Below, piece after piece: positions 1 through 11,059 of a DNA stretch of 64,000 bases. Each line of letters starts with the position of its first letter. Positions within the stretch are counted from its first letter, which is position 1. Under the pieces are notes generated by a model that was not told where the DNA came from, did no database searches, and saw nothing but the letters and a program-made list of their open reading frames with translations. The stretch is from Carallia brachiata (lineage: Eukaryota; Streptophyta; Magnoliopsida; Malpighiales; Rhizophoraceae). The DNA lies in NCBI GenBank assembly GCA_021464245.1, contig JADCRB010000036.1:2733947-2797946 (forward strand), in the 5' to 3' direction. A program made the translations under genes and the position numbers.

Positions 1-1450
1 AATTGAACAAGTTTTTTTTTTTTTCAACTTTCTGAAGTGGTAGTATGAATGATAATTTGATGTATCTCTATATTGATCTGGATTTGAATTCTCTTACAAC
101 GCCTACTTCTATTAAGTGAGGATTTATGTTGAGAACGTACTATTAAGATTTATACTTGTTCACATTATAGTAGAGTGTAGAAAAAACTCGTTCTAGTTCA
201 TCAATATTTGAGTGGTGAATCGCCCTATAAACTGATAAATGTAGACTTTAACGATCATAAGTTAATTTTAACTTATAAATATTTAATCAATATACTTGCG
301 AACGCCTTATTTAGTTATTAAAAAAAATTTAATTAATTGATTTTATTTGAATTTCAGACTAAAGATTGTAGTTATAGAAAGTATCAATAGATCATTAAAA
401 TCATTGATCTTTTGTGGTTGGGATCGGGATAATGAAACCAACAAATTAATTAAAGAAACAAATGCGACTGCCGACTGGACTGCTTCCGCGAAGGAAGGCT
501 GCAGTTCGGGTGGGGGGACTCCTTTTTAGCAATTTTTTGTAGAGTTTTTTTAATTTAAATTATATTTTTAATGAATATAATTTATTTATAATTTTATATT
601 ATATAATAAATAAAAATTATTTAAAATAAAAAATAAAAAAATAAATTATATAACATTAAACTATAAATAAATTTTATCCACTAAAAAAAATAAAATTAAC
701 GAACCCTGTCTATGCTTGTTCTACTAGCGCCGCCCACCAAACTCCAAAAAGCGTTCACTTTCGGCCACTGCTCATATGGTCACTCACACGGTTCATATCG
801 GTCGCTTTCTTATCGCACCGATACAATAGACTAACTCTTTATATTAAATTCATAAAAAAAAAATAAATTTTATTATATCTAATAAAAATTATTAATCTTT
901 ATTAAAAAAAATTATGTGAGATTAGACGTATATTTTGTCTAACTAAATATTTTAACAAAATTTATATTCATACTTTATAACACGAACAAAATTTTTTAAG
1001 GACTAAGTTGTAACAATTAATTGTTTTCATGATTGCACTCATCAGTGTTTTTGAGAATTGGAAGTAGACAAGTAGGATTATTCTCTGGAATTAAAATAGC
1101 TTCCTTGCAATTCTTTTCTTTTCTTTTCTTTTTTCCTGTACTTAACTTTTATGTGATCTTTGATACTCAAGACTTGTATGAGAGAAAAATGATGAGTATA
1201 TGCCCAAGGAAAGTAATTTCTTACAATTATAACTGCACTAATTGCAACGAATTTGAATTATGTAAATTGTAATGTGTTTACAAAGAAGATATGCTCAAAT
1301 TCCAGATTAGAGGAACTCTTAAAATTTATACAAGCGACTATTGTCCTATACTGGATTGATAATACCAATCATGTCATTCATTTAACTTTAAGATAGTAGT
1401 ATTATGCCTTTTTATCGGATATCTCAATCATTAAAATTTAAAAATAATCA
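1..1450. other. AT-rich intergenic DNA
   Basis: No gene is recognisable. The stretch is dominated by A/T runs, with two slightly GC-richer islands near 470-530 and 700-830. Reading frames here are short and show no family signature. The islands could be decayed repeat ends, but I see no terminal repeats or target duplications around them. Confidence 0.6.
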
Positions 1451-1729
1451 ATATATATATTTACAAAGAGTAAGCTTACATGAATTGGATAAAATGTCCT
1501 GAATTTTGTCCTGAGATAAATAGCTTCTGTTATTTTTGAAACCGTAACTGATATTTTTAAAACGTAAAAATAACAAGTATATTATATATATATATATATA
1601 TACAAAGAGTAAGCTTACATGAGTTGGATAAAATGTCCGAATTTTGTTTCGGAATAAATCGCTTCTGTTATTTTTGAAACCGCAACTGATATTTTTGAAA
1701 CGTAAAAATAACAAGTATTGTAAAAATAT
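1451..1729. repeat. Two-copy tandem repeat, unit about 139 bp
   Basis: Two near-identical units follow each other. The phrase ACAAAGAGTAAGC occurs at 1463 and again at 1602, and both copies continue through an AAAATGTCC block and a block ending in AAAATAACAAGTAT. A (TA)n run sits at the junction, at about 1581-1601. The short reading frames on both strands are by-products of the repeat. Confidence 0.8.
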
Positions 1730-1739
1730 CAATTTTTAT

Positions 1740-3000
1740 TTTAAAAATAATAGTCATGATTTTATTCAGAACAAAAATCAACACAACAAATATCGATTTA
1801 TATACATTTTCTCATTTAGAAATGATAGTACGAGGAGATGGGTAGAATTAAATATCTACAAGTTTTTAAAGTGAAATAGTAATGATAGAATAATAATCCT
1901 TTTATAAATCAGAATCAGGGATACTTGTTAAGCACACCATTTACTCAAAAGAGATAGAAGAATAGATTAGGCAACTTGTCGACGCCTACGAGGTAAGAAA
2001 ACTCCCCCAAATAATTTGGAAGGAAAATTAGTCTCTACTCGGATTGTGGTTCGTTGCGAACGAGAAAATTCGTTGGATCCAATGACTGTTGCGTCCAGTC
2101 AATGGATCCAACGGTCGACATTCTCATCCCATGACGGACGTCCGATGGGTAATTTTGTACCCGTCGAGACGGCAGTCAAACGCGGATTATCCTCGGTTAA
2201 AATCTTAAATGACCGTGTTTAAAAAGAAAAAAAAAATGTTAAATAACCACAGTCAATAAACGCACGAGGAGGAGTTTACAGCTCATTCCTGCAGAATACA
2301 CGCGCACACAGATTCTCTCTCGCTGTCAATTTTTTTTGGTCAGATATATTTTTTTAAAAAGCACCCCTCTCCACTTTCCTTAAATAGTAATACCTAAAAT
2401 AATAATTTAGAAATAAATTAATATATTTTCACATTAATGATCTGAGTTTGGTCTTCTGTGTGTGCATTTTTTCGTAAAAAATATTAAATGTTCGTATTTT
2501 GTGAAAAAAGTATTGAAACGTAGCGTAGGAATCTATTTTAATAATTGTCATAGTCTTTAATAACAAAGTTACACTCTACCCTATTTATAATCAAGTAGTG
2601 AATTGACCCCTTTAAAATTATTGAATGAAGTACTAAAAAACAAAAGTTACCTCAGTTTTCATCCATAAATTAAACTACTGATATACCTGTAATGAATTTT
2701 TTTGATAAAAAAACTTTCCTTAATAGTATAAAAATTAATAATGCAATCTAATTTAAAGATAATTAACTGATTAATTTTTTTATTTTTTTAATTTAATAAT
2801 TTAATAATTCACCTTATTTTAATATTTTTTTGAGACTCTTTACATAAAATTCGTAAATTATTTTATGAGAAGTATACACAGAATTTTTTTTATTAAGGTC
2901 AAAGTTAAATAATAAAAATTAAAAAAAATTATTAAATATGATAAGTCCATTGATCTCTCTATTCGTCACCAGACAAGATTACTTTTTCTCTGTTTGTCTC
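1740..3000. other. Intergenic DNA with a hairpin; upstream flank of the EIN3-like gene
   Basis: No gene is seen. A GC-richer island at about 2020-2180 carries an 18-bp inverted repeat (2071-2088 against 2096-2113, one mismatch, 7-base loop). The remainder is AT-rich DNA leading into the promoter of the EIN3-like gene. Confidence 0.5.
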
Positions 3001-3004
3001 CTCT

Positions 3005-3168
3005 TACACTGTATATATTCCTGCACCTCATTGCTTCCTTCTCTTTCTCCCTCTATATTTCAGTCTTGATCGTCAGAGCTTGATCTTCTTCACTTCTCTT
3101 CATAATCTCCTGATGAACTAAACGGAAATGGCTCTTTATACAAAAAAAGCAACGAGTTAATGAATCAT
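3005..3168 (+). promoter_or_regulatory. Probable core promoter and leader exon of the EIN3-like gene
   Basis: A TATA box (TATATAT, 3012-3018) is followed by a pyrimidine-rich stretch typical of a plant leader. Two very short upstream reading frames lie in the leader: 3113-3121 (ATG, one codon, stop) and 3128-3160 (ten codons, stop). A plausible donor GTACGT starts at 3169. The transcription start is inferred only from the TATA position. Confidence 0.5.
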
Positions 3169-4465
3169 GTACGTGCTTCTATCTTTACTTGTTTCCCATC
3201 CTCTTAATCTCTTCATTTAGTTTTCTCTCTCTCTGTTTTTTTTTTTTTTAATTAGTGTTTGATTTTTGTATTTTTCGATAGATTCTCGATCCATTGTTTC
3301 TTTGATGGGTCAGGCTCATAGTCAACAGGAGGGCTTTATAATTTGTTCATGACATATTGCTTTTTCTTATAAATATTGTTAACTGTGTGATATAAGCTTT
3401 ACATATGTATGACTTCTTATTACAGAACCCAACTTTAGATAGATCTCAAGAGCTTGTTGTCTTAAACTTGTTTTTTAAATTTCTTTTCTTTTTTCCAAAA
3501 ATATTTTCTTCCCTCGATCTTTGTTTGATCGTTCATATTTGCCTTTCTCGTGCGCCCTTCAAATATTTTAGTTACGTATTCCGTGGCCTCTTGGCTTCTC
3601 TGGCAATTAAAAAAAATTTAGAAGATACTCTTATTGAAAAATACTTTTTTTTTGTTTGTAAATTTGGTATTTTTATAAGAGTTTGAGTATATATTCAGAA
3701 TTTTAGATATTTTAATTTTTGTCTAATTGAAATAAAATGATATTTTTTTAAAATTACAGTTATACTCTTTGTAATGAAAATAAAATATAATGAAAATAAA
3801 ATAATACGATATATTTAAATTTTTTTGTTATAAAAAGTTTTACTTCCACTTTAAATTATTTTTTTTTAATTTTATTCCAGCAATAATTCGAACACTGCTA
3901 AGTTGAGATTGGTAACTTTTCCTTTTTTTTATAATTGAAAAGAACATAAAAAGTCATATCCGGAAGTGCAGGTGGGACTAAGTGCAGGTGGGACTTAGCG
4001 CTAGCACTTCTAGCTAGATACAGCCCCTCCCTTCTCAATCCCGAATCCACACAGACGCGTCCATTTAAGCCTGGCCCCCCACGTTCCATTATTTTGGTTG
4101 GCTCTTTTTATTTATTTATTTCCTTAGTTGTCTTCATGTTCGTGTAGAATTTTGTGACATTAGCATTAGCAGTGGTAATTAACGATATTATTAACATATT
4201 TCTGGCACCTTAAAAATCAAAACTTTTTTGACCAAAAAAAAAATCAAAACTTTTGTCGTGGGTTTGCATTAAATTAAATGATAAAAGAAAAGAAAAAAAT
4301 TCAACTTCATTTGATGATATATGATGGCCTTTGGATCTATTTCAGAGAAAAGGAGTAACGGATTATTATGATCATATTGCAGTACATATCTTAATGCTTT
4401 GTATATGATATTTTTTTGATTTGGTTTCCAGGAAATCATAAATCTTTGCCTTTTCTGTTTTGCAG
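3169..4465 (+). other. Probable 5' leader intron of the EIN3-like gene
   Basis: The span runs from a GTACGT donor to a TTTTGCAG acceptor ending at 4465. It is AT-rich and contains no convincing reading frame. A leader intron fits the wide gap between the TATA box at 3012 and the start codon at 4592. The donor choice is inference; the acceptor is a stronger match. One micro-insertion (4213-4254) lies inside. Confidence 0.5.
4213..4254 (+). repeat. Micro-insertion 1: A-tailed, 15-bp flanking duplication
   Basis: A 15-bp direct repeat (4213-4227 and 4240-4254) encloses the insert TTGACC followed by an A run. It lies in the probable EIN3-like leader intron. Confidence 0.6.
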
Positions 4466-4591
4466 CTTCCTGAACGGCCGAGAATCAGACTAGTTGGATA
4501 GATTGCTATTTGCAATTGATAGGCAAAGCCAAGTGAGTTAAATAAACTGATCAATTGTTGGAACTAGTCAGATTCTCGTGTGCGCTTTTAG

Positions 4592-6415
4592 ATGGAACTC
4601 TCTGAGGAAATGGGATTCTGTGGCAATTTTGATTTTGTCCACCCTGGCTTTGGGGAAAGAGATGTGGGTCCAGAACGTGAAGTAGATGCAACAGCCGGGG
4701 AGGATTACAGCGATGAAGAGATGGACATGGATGAGCTCGAGAGGAGGATGTGGAGAGACCGAATGCTTTTGAGACGGCTCAAGGAACAGACTAAGAATAA
4801 AGAAGGTGTTGACAGTGCTAAGCGGCTTCAGTCCCAGGAGCAGGCTCGAAGGAAAAAGATGTCACGGGCACAAGATGGAATCCTGAAATATATGCTGAAG
4901 ATGATGGAAGTCTGCAAAGCTCAAGGTTTTGTATATGGGATCATTCCTGAGAAAGGGAAGCCGGTCAGCGGAGCATCTGACAATCTCCGGGCGTGGTGGA
5001 AGGAAAAAGTCAGGTTTGATCGTAATGGCCCTGCGGCTATTACCAAGTATCAGGCGGATCATTCTATTCCTGGAAAGAGTAGTGACTGTGGTTCATCGGC
5101 GCCTACGTCTTACAGTTTGCAAGAGCTCCAAGACACAACTCTTGGCTCCCTTCTGTCAGCTTTGATGCAGCACTGTGATCCACCGCAGAGGCGTTTTCCA
5201 TTGGAGAGGGGGGTTGCCCCACCATGGTGGCCTACAGGGAATGAGGAATGGTGGCCTCAATTGGGTTTGCCCAAGGATCAGGGCCCTCCTCCGTACAAGA
5301 AGCCTCATGATCTGAAGAAGGCTTGGAAGGTGTGCGTTCTCACAGCAGTGATTAAGCACATGTCCCCTGACATTGACAAAATCTGCAAGCTTGTTCGCCA
5401 GTCCAAGTGCTTGCAGGATAAGATGACTGCCAAAGAGAGTGCCATGTGGCTCGCAATTATTAACCAGGAAGAAACATTGTGCCGCAGACTGTATCCAGTT
5501 CCCGATAGCTGTACTACGATGTGTAATGGTGGAAATGGTTCTTTTGTCTTTGGTGATGCCAGTGATTATGACGTTGAAGCTATGGATGATGAACCAAGCT
5601 TCGAAGTAGGGGATACTAAGCTGCATTCTATTAATCTCCTTAATATGAATGTGGCAGCAGGATGCACAGAGGGACTGATGATGCCTCCAGTGTCTCCACA
5701 TGTTAAGGGAGAACTTGCTGAAACCAAATTCTTTCAGAAGAGGAAGCAACCAACTAGTGAGCTGATGATGAATCACAACAAATACACGTGCGAGTACCCT
5801 CCATGCCCCTATAATGATTATCGACTCGGGTTCCTGGACAGGACCGCAAGAAATAATCACCAATCGATCTGCAGGTACAGAACTAATGCTTCTCAAACTC
5901 TTGGAATGCCAAACTTCCGAATTAACAATGACAAGCAACCTATATTTTCTCTGCAATCATATCAATCAAGGCTGGCGACTCCCCCTGCTAATCAGACTGC
6001 TTCGACTAATGTAACTGGACTTGGACTTTCAGAAGATGGGCAGGAAATAATTTTTGATCTGTCATCCTTGTACGACAGAAATGTGCAGCGAGACAAGAAC
6101 TTGAATCCTGGGGGTGTCAGTGTTATCGGGCATCAGAATCAACAGCAGCAGCAGGAGAAATTTCAATTTCAGTTGGATGCTAACTGTCATGGTGGACAGG
6201 TTATGATTGAAGGCAATGCAGTTAATCCAACAAACACGCCAATGACACGGCCTGTTTTTTCATCGACGGAGATTCAGTTTGGTCAATACAAGGCATTCGG
6301 TCCAACATTTTACAACAGTGCTCATTTGGGATTTGGTTCTCCATTCAATTTGCCATCGGCTGACTGCATAATGGACTCAATGCCAAAGCAAGATACGTCC
6401 CTGTGGTACATCTGA
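4592..6415 (+). CDS. EIN3/EIL-type ethylene-response transcription factor
   Basis: Nuclear master regulator of ethylene signalling that binds promoter elements such as that of ERF1 and is controlled by EBF F-box-mediated degradation (family knowledge). A single uninterrupted coding exon gives 607 residues, close to the usual 560-640. In order: acidic N terminus (about 36-50), a basic block around [12 protein letters not shown] (47-58), the conserved DNA-binding core (about 80-300) with [20 protein letters not shown], the proline-rich PPQRRFPLE and WWP motifs, and [13 protein letters not shown], then a poorly conserved Gln/Asn-rich C-terminal half. The end LYDRNVQ...SLWYI resembles the EIN3/EIL1 subgroup. 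The first ATG gives the expected [13 protein letters not shown] start after five residues. Several positions usually invariant in the core differ (Cys248, Cys265, Met285). EIN3 versus EIL1 orthology cannot be settled by eye, so no symbol is given. Confidence 0.96.
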   Translation: MELSEEMGFCGNFDFVHPGFGERDVGPEREVDATAGEDYSDEEMDMDELERRMWRDRMLLRRLKEQTKNKEGVDSAKRLQSQEQARRKKMSRAQDGILKYMLKMMEVCKAQGFVYGIIPEKGKPVSGASDNLRAWWKEKVRFDRNGPAAITKYQADHSIPGKSSDCGSSAPTSYSLQELQDTTLGSLLSALMQHCDPPQRRFPLERGVAPPWWPTGNEEWWPQLGLPKDQGPPPYKKPHDLKKAWKVCVLTAVIKHMSPDIDKICKLVRQSKCLQDKMTAKESAMWLAIINQEETLCRRLYPVPDSCTTMCNGGNGSFVFGDASDYDVEAMDDEPSFEVGDTKLHSINLLNMNVAAGCTEGLMMPPVSPHVKGELAETKFFQKRKQPTSELMMNHNKYTCEYPPCPYNDYRLGFLDRTARNNHQSICRYRTNASQTLGMPNFRINNDKQPIFSLQSYQSRLATPPANQTASTNVTGLGLSEDGQEIIFDLSSLYDRNVQRDKNLNPGGVSVIGHQNQQQQQEKFQFQLDANCHGGQVMIEGNAVNPTNTPMTRPVFSSTEIQFGQYKAFGPTFYNSAHLGFGSPFNLPSADCIMDSMPKQDTSLWYI

Positions 6416-7430
6416 TGGAAAAAAGCAGAACATTTGCAGGCCACTAATACTGTTTCTGCATCAATTCATAGTGGTTAATCTTCTTCCTGATAGTTGCTAC
6501 TATGGTTTGTGTATCTAGTGTTTGTAGATGTTTAAGACTTTAATGAACTTCTGTTTTGCACGCTTATTGAAGTCTACGGAGCATTACGTCACTTTAATTG
6601 CAGTACTAAACCACAACCATTATTGGCCCTACTTCGTATTCTTTTTTTTAAGCATAAAAAATAAAAAAATAAAAATAATAACTTATAGTCTTGTTAGAGA
6701 ATCAGGTTATAGCATATATTTATTGTCGTAAATTTAATTTTAATACATGATTTTGACAAAATTTAAATTTATAATCTTTTATATATATTTAAATTCTTTT
6801 AATCAATTGAATGCAGTAAATATTACGTCGCATTCAGTGACTTTTACAATGGGATAGAGAAAAACTGGACTCGAGGCTTCCAACTTTCGCGTTATCGGGA
6901 ATTATGACTAAAGAATTTCTGTTATACCTCCAAACATTCCATGTAATTTTTTAGTTTAAGCATATTAACAATTTTATCTTAACTGTCAGGACACACGTTC
7001 ATACCTCAATGACTTGTAAGAATTTTTCAAACATATGCGACCTTAAATGGTTTGTTTGGATCGTGCGATTTTAATTAAAAAGAAAGTTGTGATAAAATAA
7101 TAAAAAGGTTAAAATTTTTATTTGAATTGTATGAAAAATATTGAAAAAAAATTATAAAAATATCCTTACAATTATTAAATAATAAGTTGAAAAGAATTAA
7201 ATAATGCGACCATTTTTATCATTATGTTGCCATTTGCTTTTTTTTTTTTGTCCAATTAGTTTTCATAGTTTTTTTTTATTGTCGTCAGCTTTTCTCTGGG
7301 CATTTTCTCGCCATTTCCGAACATTGGATTTTGTCTCCATTTGTGTGTTCTCTTTCTCTGTCATTTCCCATATACAAACTAAACGGAGGGTAAATAGGAG
7401 TTAAAAAAGGAGATTTAAGAAGTGTTTGGT
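6416..7430. other. EIN3-like 3' flank and AT-rich intergenic DNA
   Basis: The first 200 or so bases after the TGA are probably 3' UTR. Beyond that there are only AT-rich sequence and short unsupported reading frames, including one at 7204-7404 composed largely of F/S/L codons. Confidence 0.5.
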
Positions 7431-8640
7431 TTGCGTTTTATACTTCTTGTTGTTATTTATTTTTAAAAAAGTAAGGTATTAGAGTGTTTGGTAAAATTTT
7501 TTACCTTACTATTGAGCACTGTTGTCAGAACCGGACCGGACCGGTTGAACCGGGGACCGGCCGGTGGTCCGGGCCGGTTTTGGTAAATTTTAAAGGGTGA
7601 CTCAGACCGGTCAAAATTAGAAAAAATCGGTCAAGAACCGGTCAAAATCGGTAAAAACCGGACCGGTTGAACCGGTCCAATAAAATTAAAAAATTCATAA
7701 ATTACAATTTGACCCTAAATGTTATTTAAATTATAATTTAAGCATTAACTTTAATTTAAAAGTTCAATTTTGTCCTAAATCTATTAAAAATTTCAATTTC
7801 ATCCTTAAAATTAGAAAAATTAATATTTAATCACTATTTATAAATATTATTTTTATAATTACTTTTATACACATATATATTATTAAATACCGGTTCAAAT
7901 ACCGGTTCGACCGGTTCAACCAGTTGAACCTTGACCCACTAATGTTTTCGATTCGATGACCGGTTCGGTTCTGACAACTTGCTATTGAGACTACTTTTTG
8001 GAATAAAAATAACTGAGTTGAAAACTATAGTTGAACTATTTTATAAAATAATCAGCAGCCAATAAAATAAAAAATTACAATGTTACCCTTGAAATAGAAA
8101 AACACCGCTTGCGGTAACAATGCACAAAATGACAAAATTACGCTGGAACAGAAAAATGTAAGAAAGATGACGGTGGAATCACTTGGAAATAATATATTAG
8201 TTTTTTCTAAATAAAAAACTTTCATTTCTATTTTCGTGAAAAAAGAAATCAAAAAAATAATTTTATGTGTCCAATATGTAAAGATAATATTATTTATCTA
8301 ACATAATGATCTATATAGTAAAAATAATATTATTTATTGTATAAATTACTACTGATTTTTTAGTCACATATTTAATAAATTTTTATTTACAAATAAAAAA
8401 TATACATTTTTTATAAAATTAATTTGAATTAAGTAAAGGTAGATTATTTGTTATAATAAATTACAAATGTAATGTTTAAATTAATTATTTTATTATTTAA
8501 TATATATGTTAATTTAACTAAATATTATGATTTTATTTTGTTAATCAGTACTATCAAAAAGTAACAGTAATCAATAATCTGTAATATCAACAATTTGTAA
8601 CAAGAACAATAAATAACAACAGTAAAACTAAATACCTCCT
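7430..8640. mobile_element. Old TIR-type repeat, interrupted by a hAT-like element
   Basis: The left end carries GTTTGGTTTG and then GTTGTTATTTATT (near 7450). The right end carries the inverted partner AATAAATAACAAC (near 8610). An internal AT-rich segment (about 8340-8500) resembles 17980-18140, so two decayed copies of one family are present. A younger hAT-like element sits at 7517-7981. Exact ends and target duplication are not certain. Confidence 0.4.
7517..7981. mobile_element. Non-autonomous hAT-like element with perfect 8-bp target duplication
   Basis: The 465-bp element has inverted ends: the left end begins CACTGTTGTCAGAACCGG, and the right end in reverse complement begins CAAGTTGTCAGAACCG. 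Both are followed by ACCGG-rich sequence. It is flanked by the perfect direct repeat CTATTGAG (7509-7516 and 7982-7989). An 8-bp duplication with CA-beginning ends fits the hAT superfamily. There is no coding capacity. Confidence 0.85.
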
Positions 8641-9049
8641 TAAGTAATTTACCAATCTAACCTAGGTAAACAAACCAAAACAGCTTGTTTTTTTGGTACA
8701 CAAGAAGAACTGAAATAGAAAGCTAAAGTAAAATAATTTCTAAGGGGCAAAGTATCACCATCTAGAAATAACATATTACTTATGAAAGGATGTTCTAGGA
8801 ACACTTCACCAATTGAACAAAAAGAACTCTTTGACCAAAATAAAAAAAAAAAAAAAAGGCCTCATTTCACCAAATAACCCATGCAAGAATTACCTTCCTG
8901 TGGGATAATGAGTGTCGTTAAGCAAACCTACCAACGAAAACAGCTTGTATATTCGACATACCTCACACTGAAATATCCAAAGAAATATTTTTTATTTTAA
9001 TTTTTTAATGAACATTTTTAACAAAGATGACCAAGTAAATCAAATTAAA
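7990..9049. other. Repeat-derived AT-rich DNA without genes
   Basis: The first 650 bp are the right half of the old TIR repeat. 8640-9049 is AT-rich and has A/T homopolymers near 8690 and 8840. No gene or clear element was found. Confidence 0.5.
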
Positions 9050-9235
9050 TTGGTAAAAGCTCAGTTTGTGAGAGTTCTATGTGACCTTATGATATATAAG
9101 CCATTGAATTGTATTGTATTTTTACTTTATGTAGATATTTTTTATGGTTATGCGTTAGTCCTGTGTACATTCTTCGATAAATATTAATACAACGATTTTT
9201 TTACGTCAAAAAAAAAAAAAAAAAAAAAAAAAAGG
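9050..9235 (+). mobile_element. SINE-like retroelement with poly(A) tail
   Basis: AAGCTCAGTTTGTGAGAG (9057-9074) closely resembles a tRNA-type pol III A box (usual form TRGCTCAGTTGGTGAGAG). The sequence ends with TTACGTC and then a run of more than 25 A (9208-9233). GGTAAAAGC occurs at 9052-9060 and again just after the tail at 9236-9244, possibly a target duplication. No clear B box (GGTTCGANTC type) is visible, so it is either decayed or internally deleted. Confidence 0.5.
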
Positions 9236-9571
9236 GGTAAAAGCCCGTCTACAGTTAGGTTCCCGAGTTTTTTTTTTTTTTTTCCAAGAAAGGAAAAGGG
9301 AACAAAAGCTGATTTTCGGTTGTCTGAAACTACGTCACTTTTCTGCATATTCTAAGACGACCTAGTAGGCTAGTACCACTCTTCGACCAAAAGCCGATTG
9401 TTCAGAAGAAATGGGACTCCGGTTCATCGTTCCTCTGAGGCCAAAGTCCAAAACGCGGTAACAGTTAGCCGTTAGAAAGGCGAAACCCTAGCGTCTAACG
9501 ACGTCGTTCTAAGTTGAACTCATCTTCTTCTTCTTCTTCTTCCTTCACAATCCCAAACCCTAATTAATTGC

Positions 9572-10729
9572 ATGGCTCTCTCTTACCATCTCCGCTGTCC
9601 TTTCTCTCTCCTCTGCCTCCGCCTTTACCACCTCCATCTACCCTCTCCCGGCTTCTTCTGCGGCCGCCGTCACAACCTGCGGGATCTCTGTTTATTCTCT
9701 ACACTCCCCTCCTTCGCAGTCGCCACCACCAGGTACGCTCCAGTCTCGCGCTGGAGATTGAGCGGGAAACTAAATTATTGGGAGAGCGATTGCTTTATGT
9801 TTCTTTATGGAATGCGCTTTGTTAGGGTGAGAAATTCATACTCCTTGAGTTTATTCACTTAGCTTTTGTTCCTCTGTTTTCTTTAAGTATATGCCGGCCA
9901 ATAAATACGTATCAGAAGGAATATAATGATGCTTTTAAGTATAAATTGTTCCATCTTGGCTGCAGATTTTCAATGCGTGAACCGGCGTCTTCCCTCTAGA
10001 AAGCCATTTAGTAAATGATGGGCTTGATCTGTGTGATTCTGAACCTGAGAGGTTATAATTATTTTCTTGATATGCTTTCAATTTGCGAGAAGCTGTTACC
10101 ATAACAATTCTGCTCGGGGATGTTTCCATGGCCTTATTTCATGCTTTAGAAAATTTTATTCCAAATTACATGTCCTAGGCTATGTGTAGTTCAGTTTTGC
10201 ATATAAAAGTTAATTGTACTCCTTTCTGTTGTTTTGTCTCTTCGGTGCTTTAGGGATCGAAGCATGTTATGAACATTTTGCACTACCCTGAAGTGCCACT
10301 GACAACCCACTCCCCCAACACACTAAAACAATCCAAATTCATGGCCAATGAACACAGTTTTTGTTTGTCAAAGAACATTTCTTGATATTGGGGTTGTTTC
10401 TTTTCTTTTTCATCTACACTCACACTCACACGCACAAAACTTGAAATTGCAAATGGTACTTTTGCATAATAATTTGTGGTTTTGTGTGCTTGGCTTCAAA
10501 ATATGCCATGCCCTTATCTACGGTTCTTGCTTTTCCATGTTACTAATATACTTTTCTTGGCCAGGATTAATTTTTGCTTCCTTTCTCTTTTGGTAACATG
10601 AAATTTACCCTAATCACTTTATGCAAGATTTTGTCATAAGATAGCAGCTCTTCTGAGCGCATGAGAATTGCAGTTCTACTGATGCAAATTTTCCTGCTGG
10701 CATGCACCATATGGGATGCAGGCTGGAGG
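9572..10729 (+). pseudogene. Decayed partial duplicate of DNA gyrase A
   Basis: Collinear remnants of the first four exons of the intact gyrase gene at 47920 can be matched. The 5' coding end (9572-9731) aligns with the presequence from its second in-frame Met. An exon 2 relic (9966-10015) matches the FAMHELGLSSRKPFKK block but has a frame break. An exon 3 relic (about 10130-10165) is barely recognisable. The exon 4 relic (about 10625-10729) ends with the same ATGC-GG-CTGGA core and donor, but the codon aligned with the catalytic Tyr reads CAT. Intron 4 similarity continues to about 11060. The GyrA core part of exon 1 is missing. The first 96 codons are open but cannot encode gyrase. Orientation is the same as the functional gene. 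Confidence 0.85.
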
Positions 10730-11059
10730 TATGTTGCGTTAGTCAAATCTTATGCATGTGTATACATTTATATAGTGGCCCTTTATTTATTTATATCTTA
10801 ATTCTATTGACTGTAAAATATTCAAAATATTTTGTTGAAGTTCTCTTCCTCATGCCTACTTTGGAGGGGAAAGAGGGCATGATAGTATTGGTTTATTTAC
10901 CAAATAACGTCAACTGTGTGCTCCATGGTTGGTAGGATCAGTGTCGATTAGTCATTAGTGCATGGAAGGAAGGAAGGAGCCTCTGCTATGGTAATGACAG
11001 GTTAGGCTGTGTTTGAGAGGAAGAAAAGGATTATGGAAATCGAAGGAAATTGAAAGAGG

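Noticed and set aside
5156..5956. 266-codon minus-strand frame inside the EIN3-like gene
   Set aside because: It is antisense to a well-conserved coding exon, so its openness follows from the codon pattern of the real gene.
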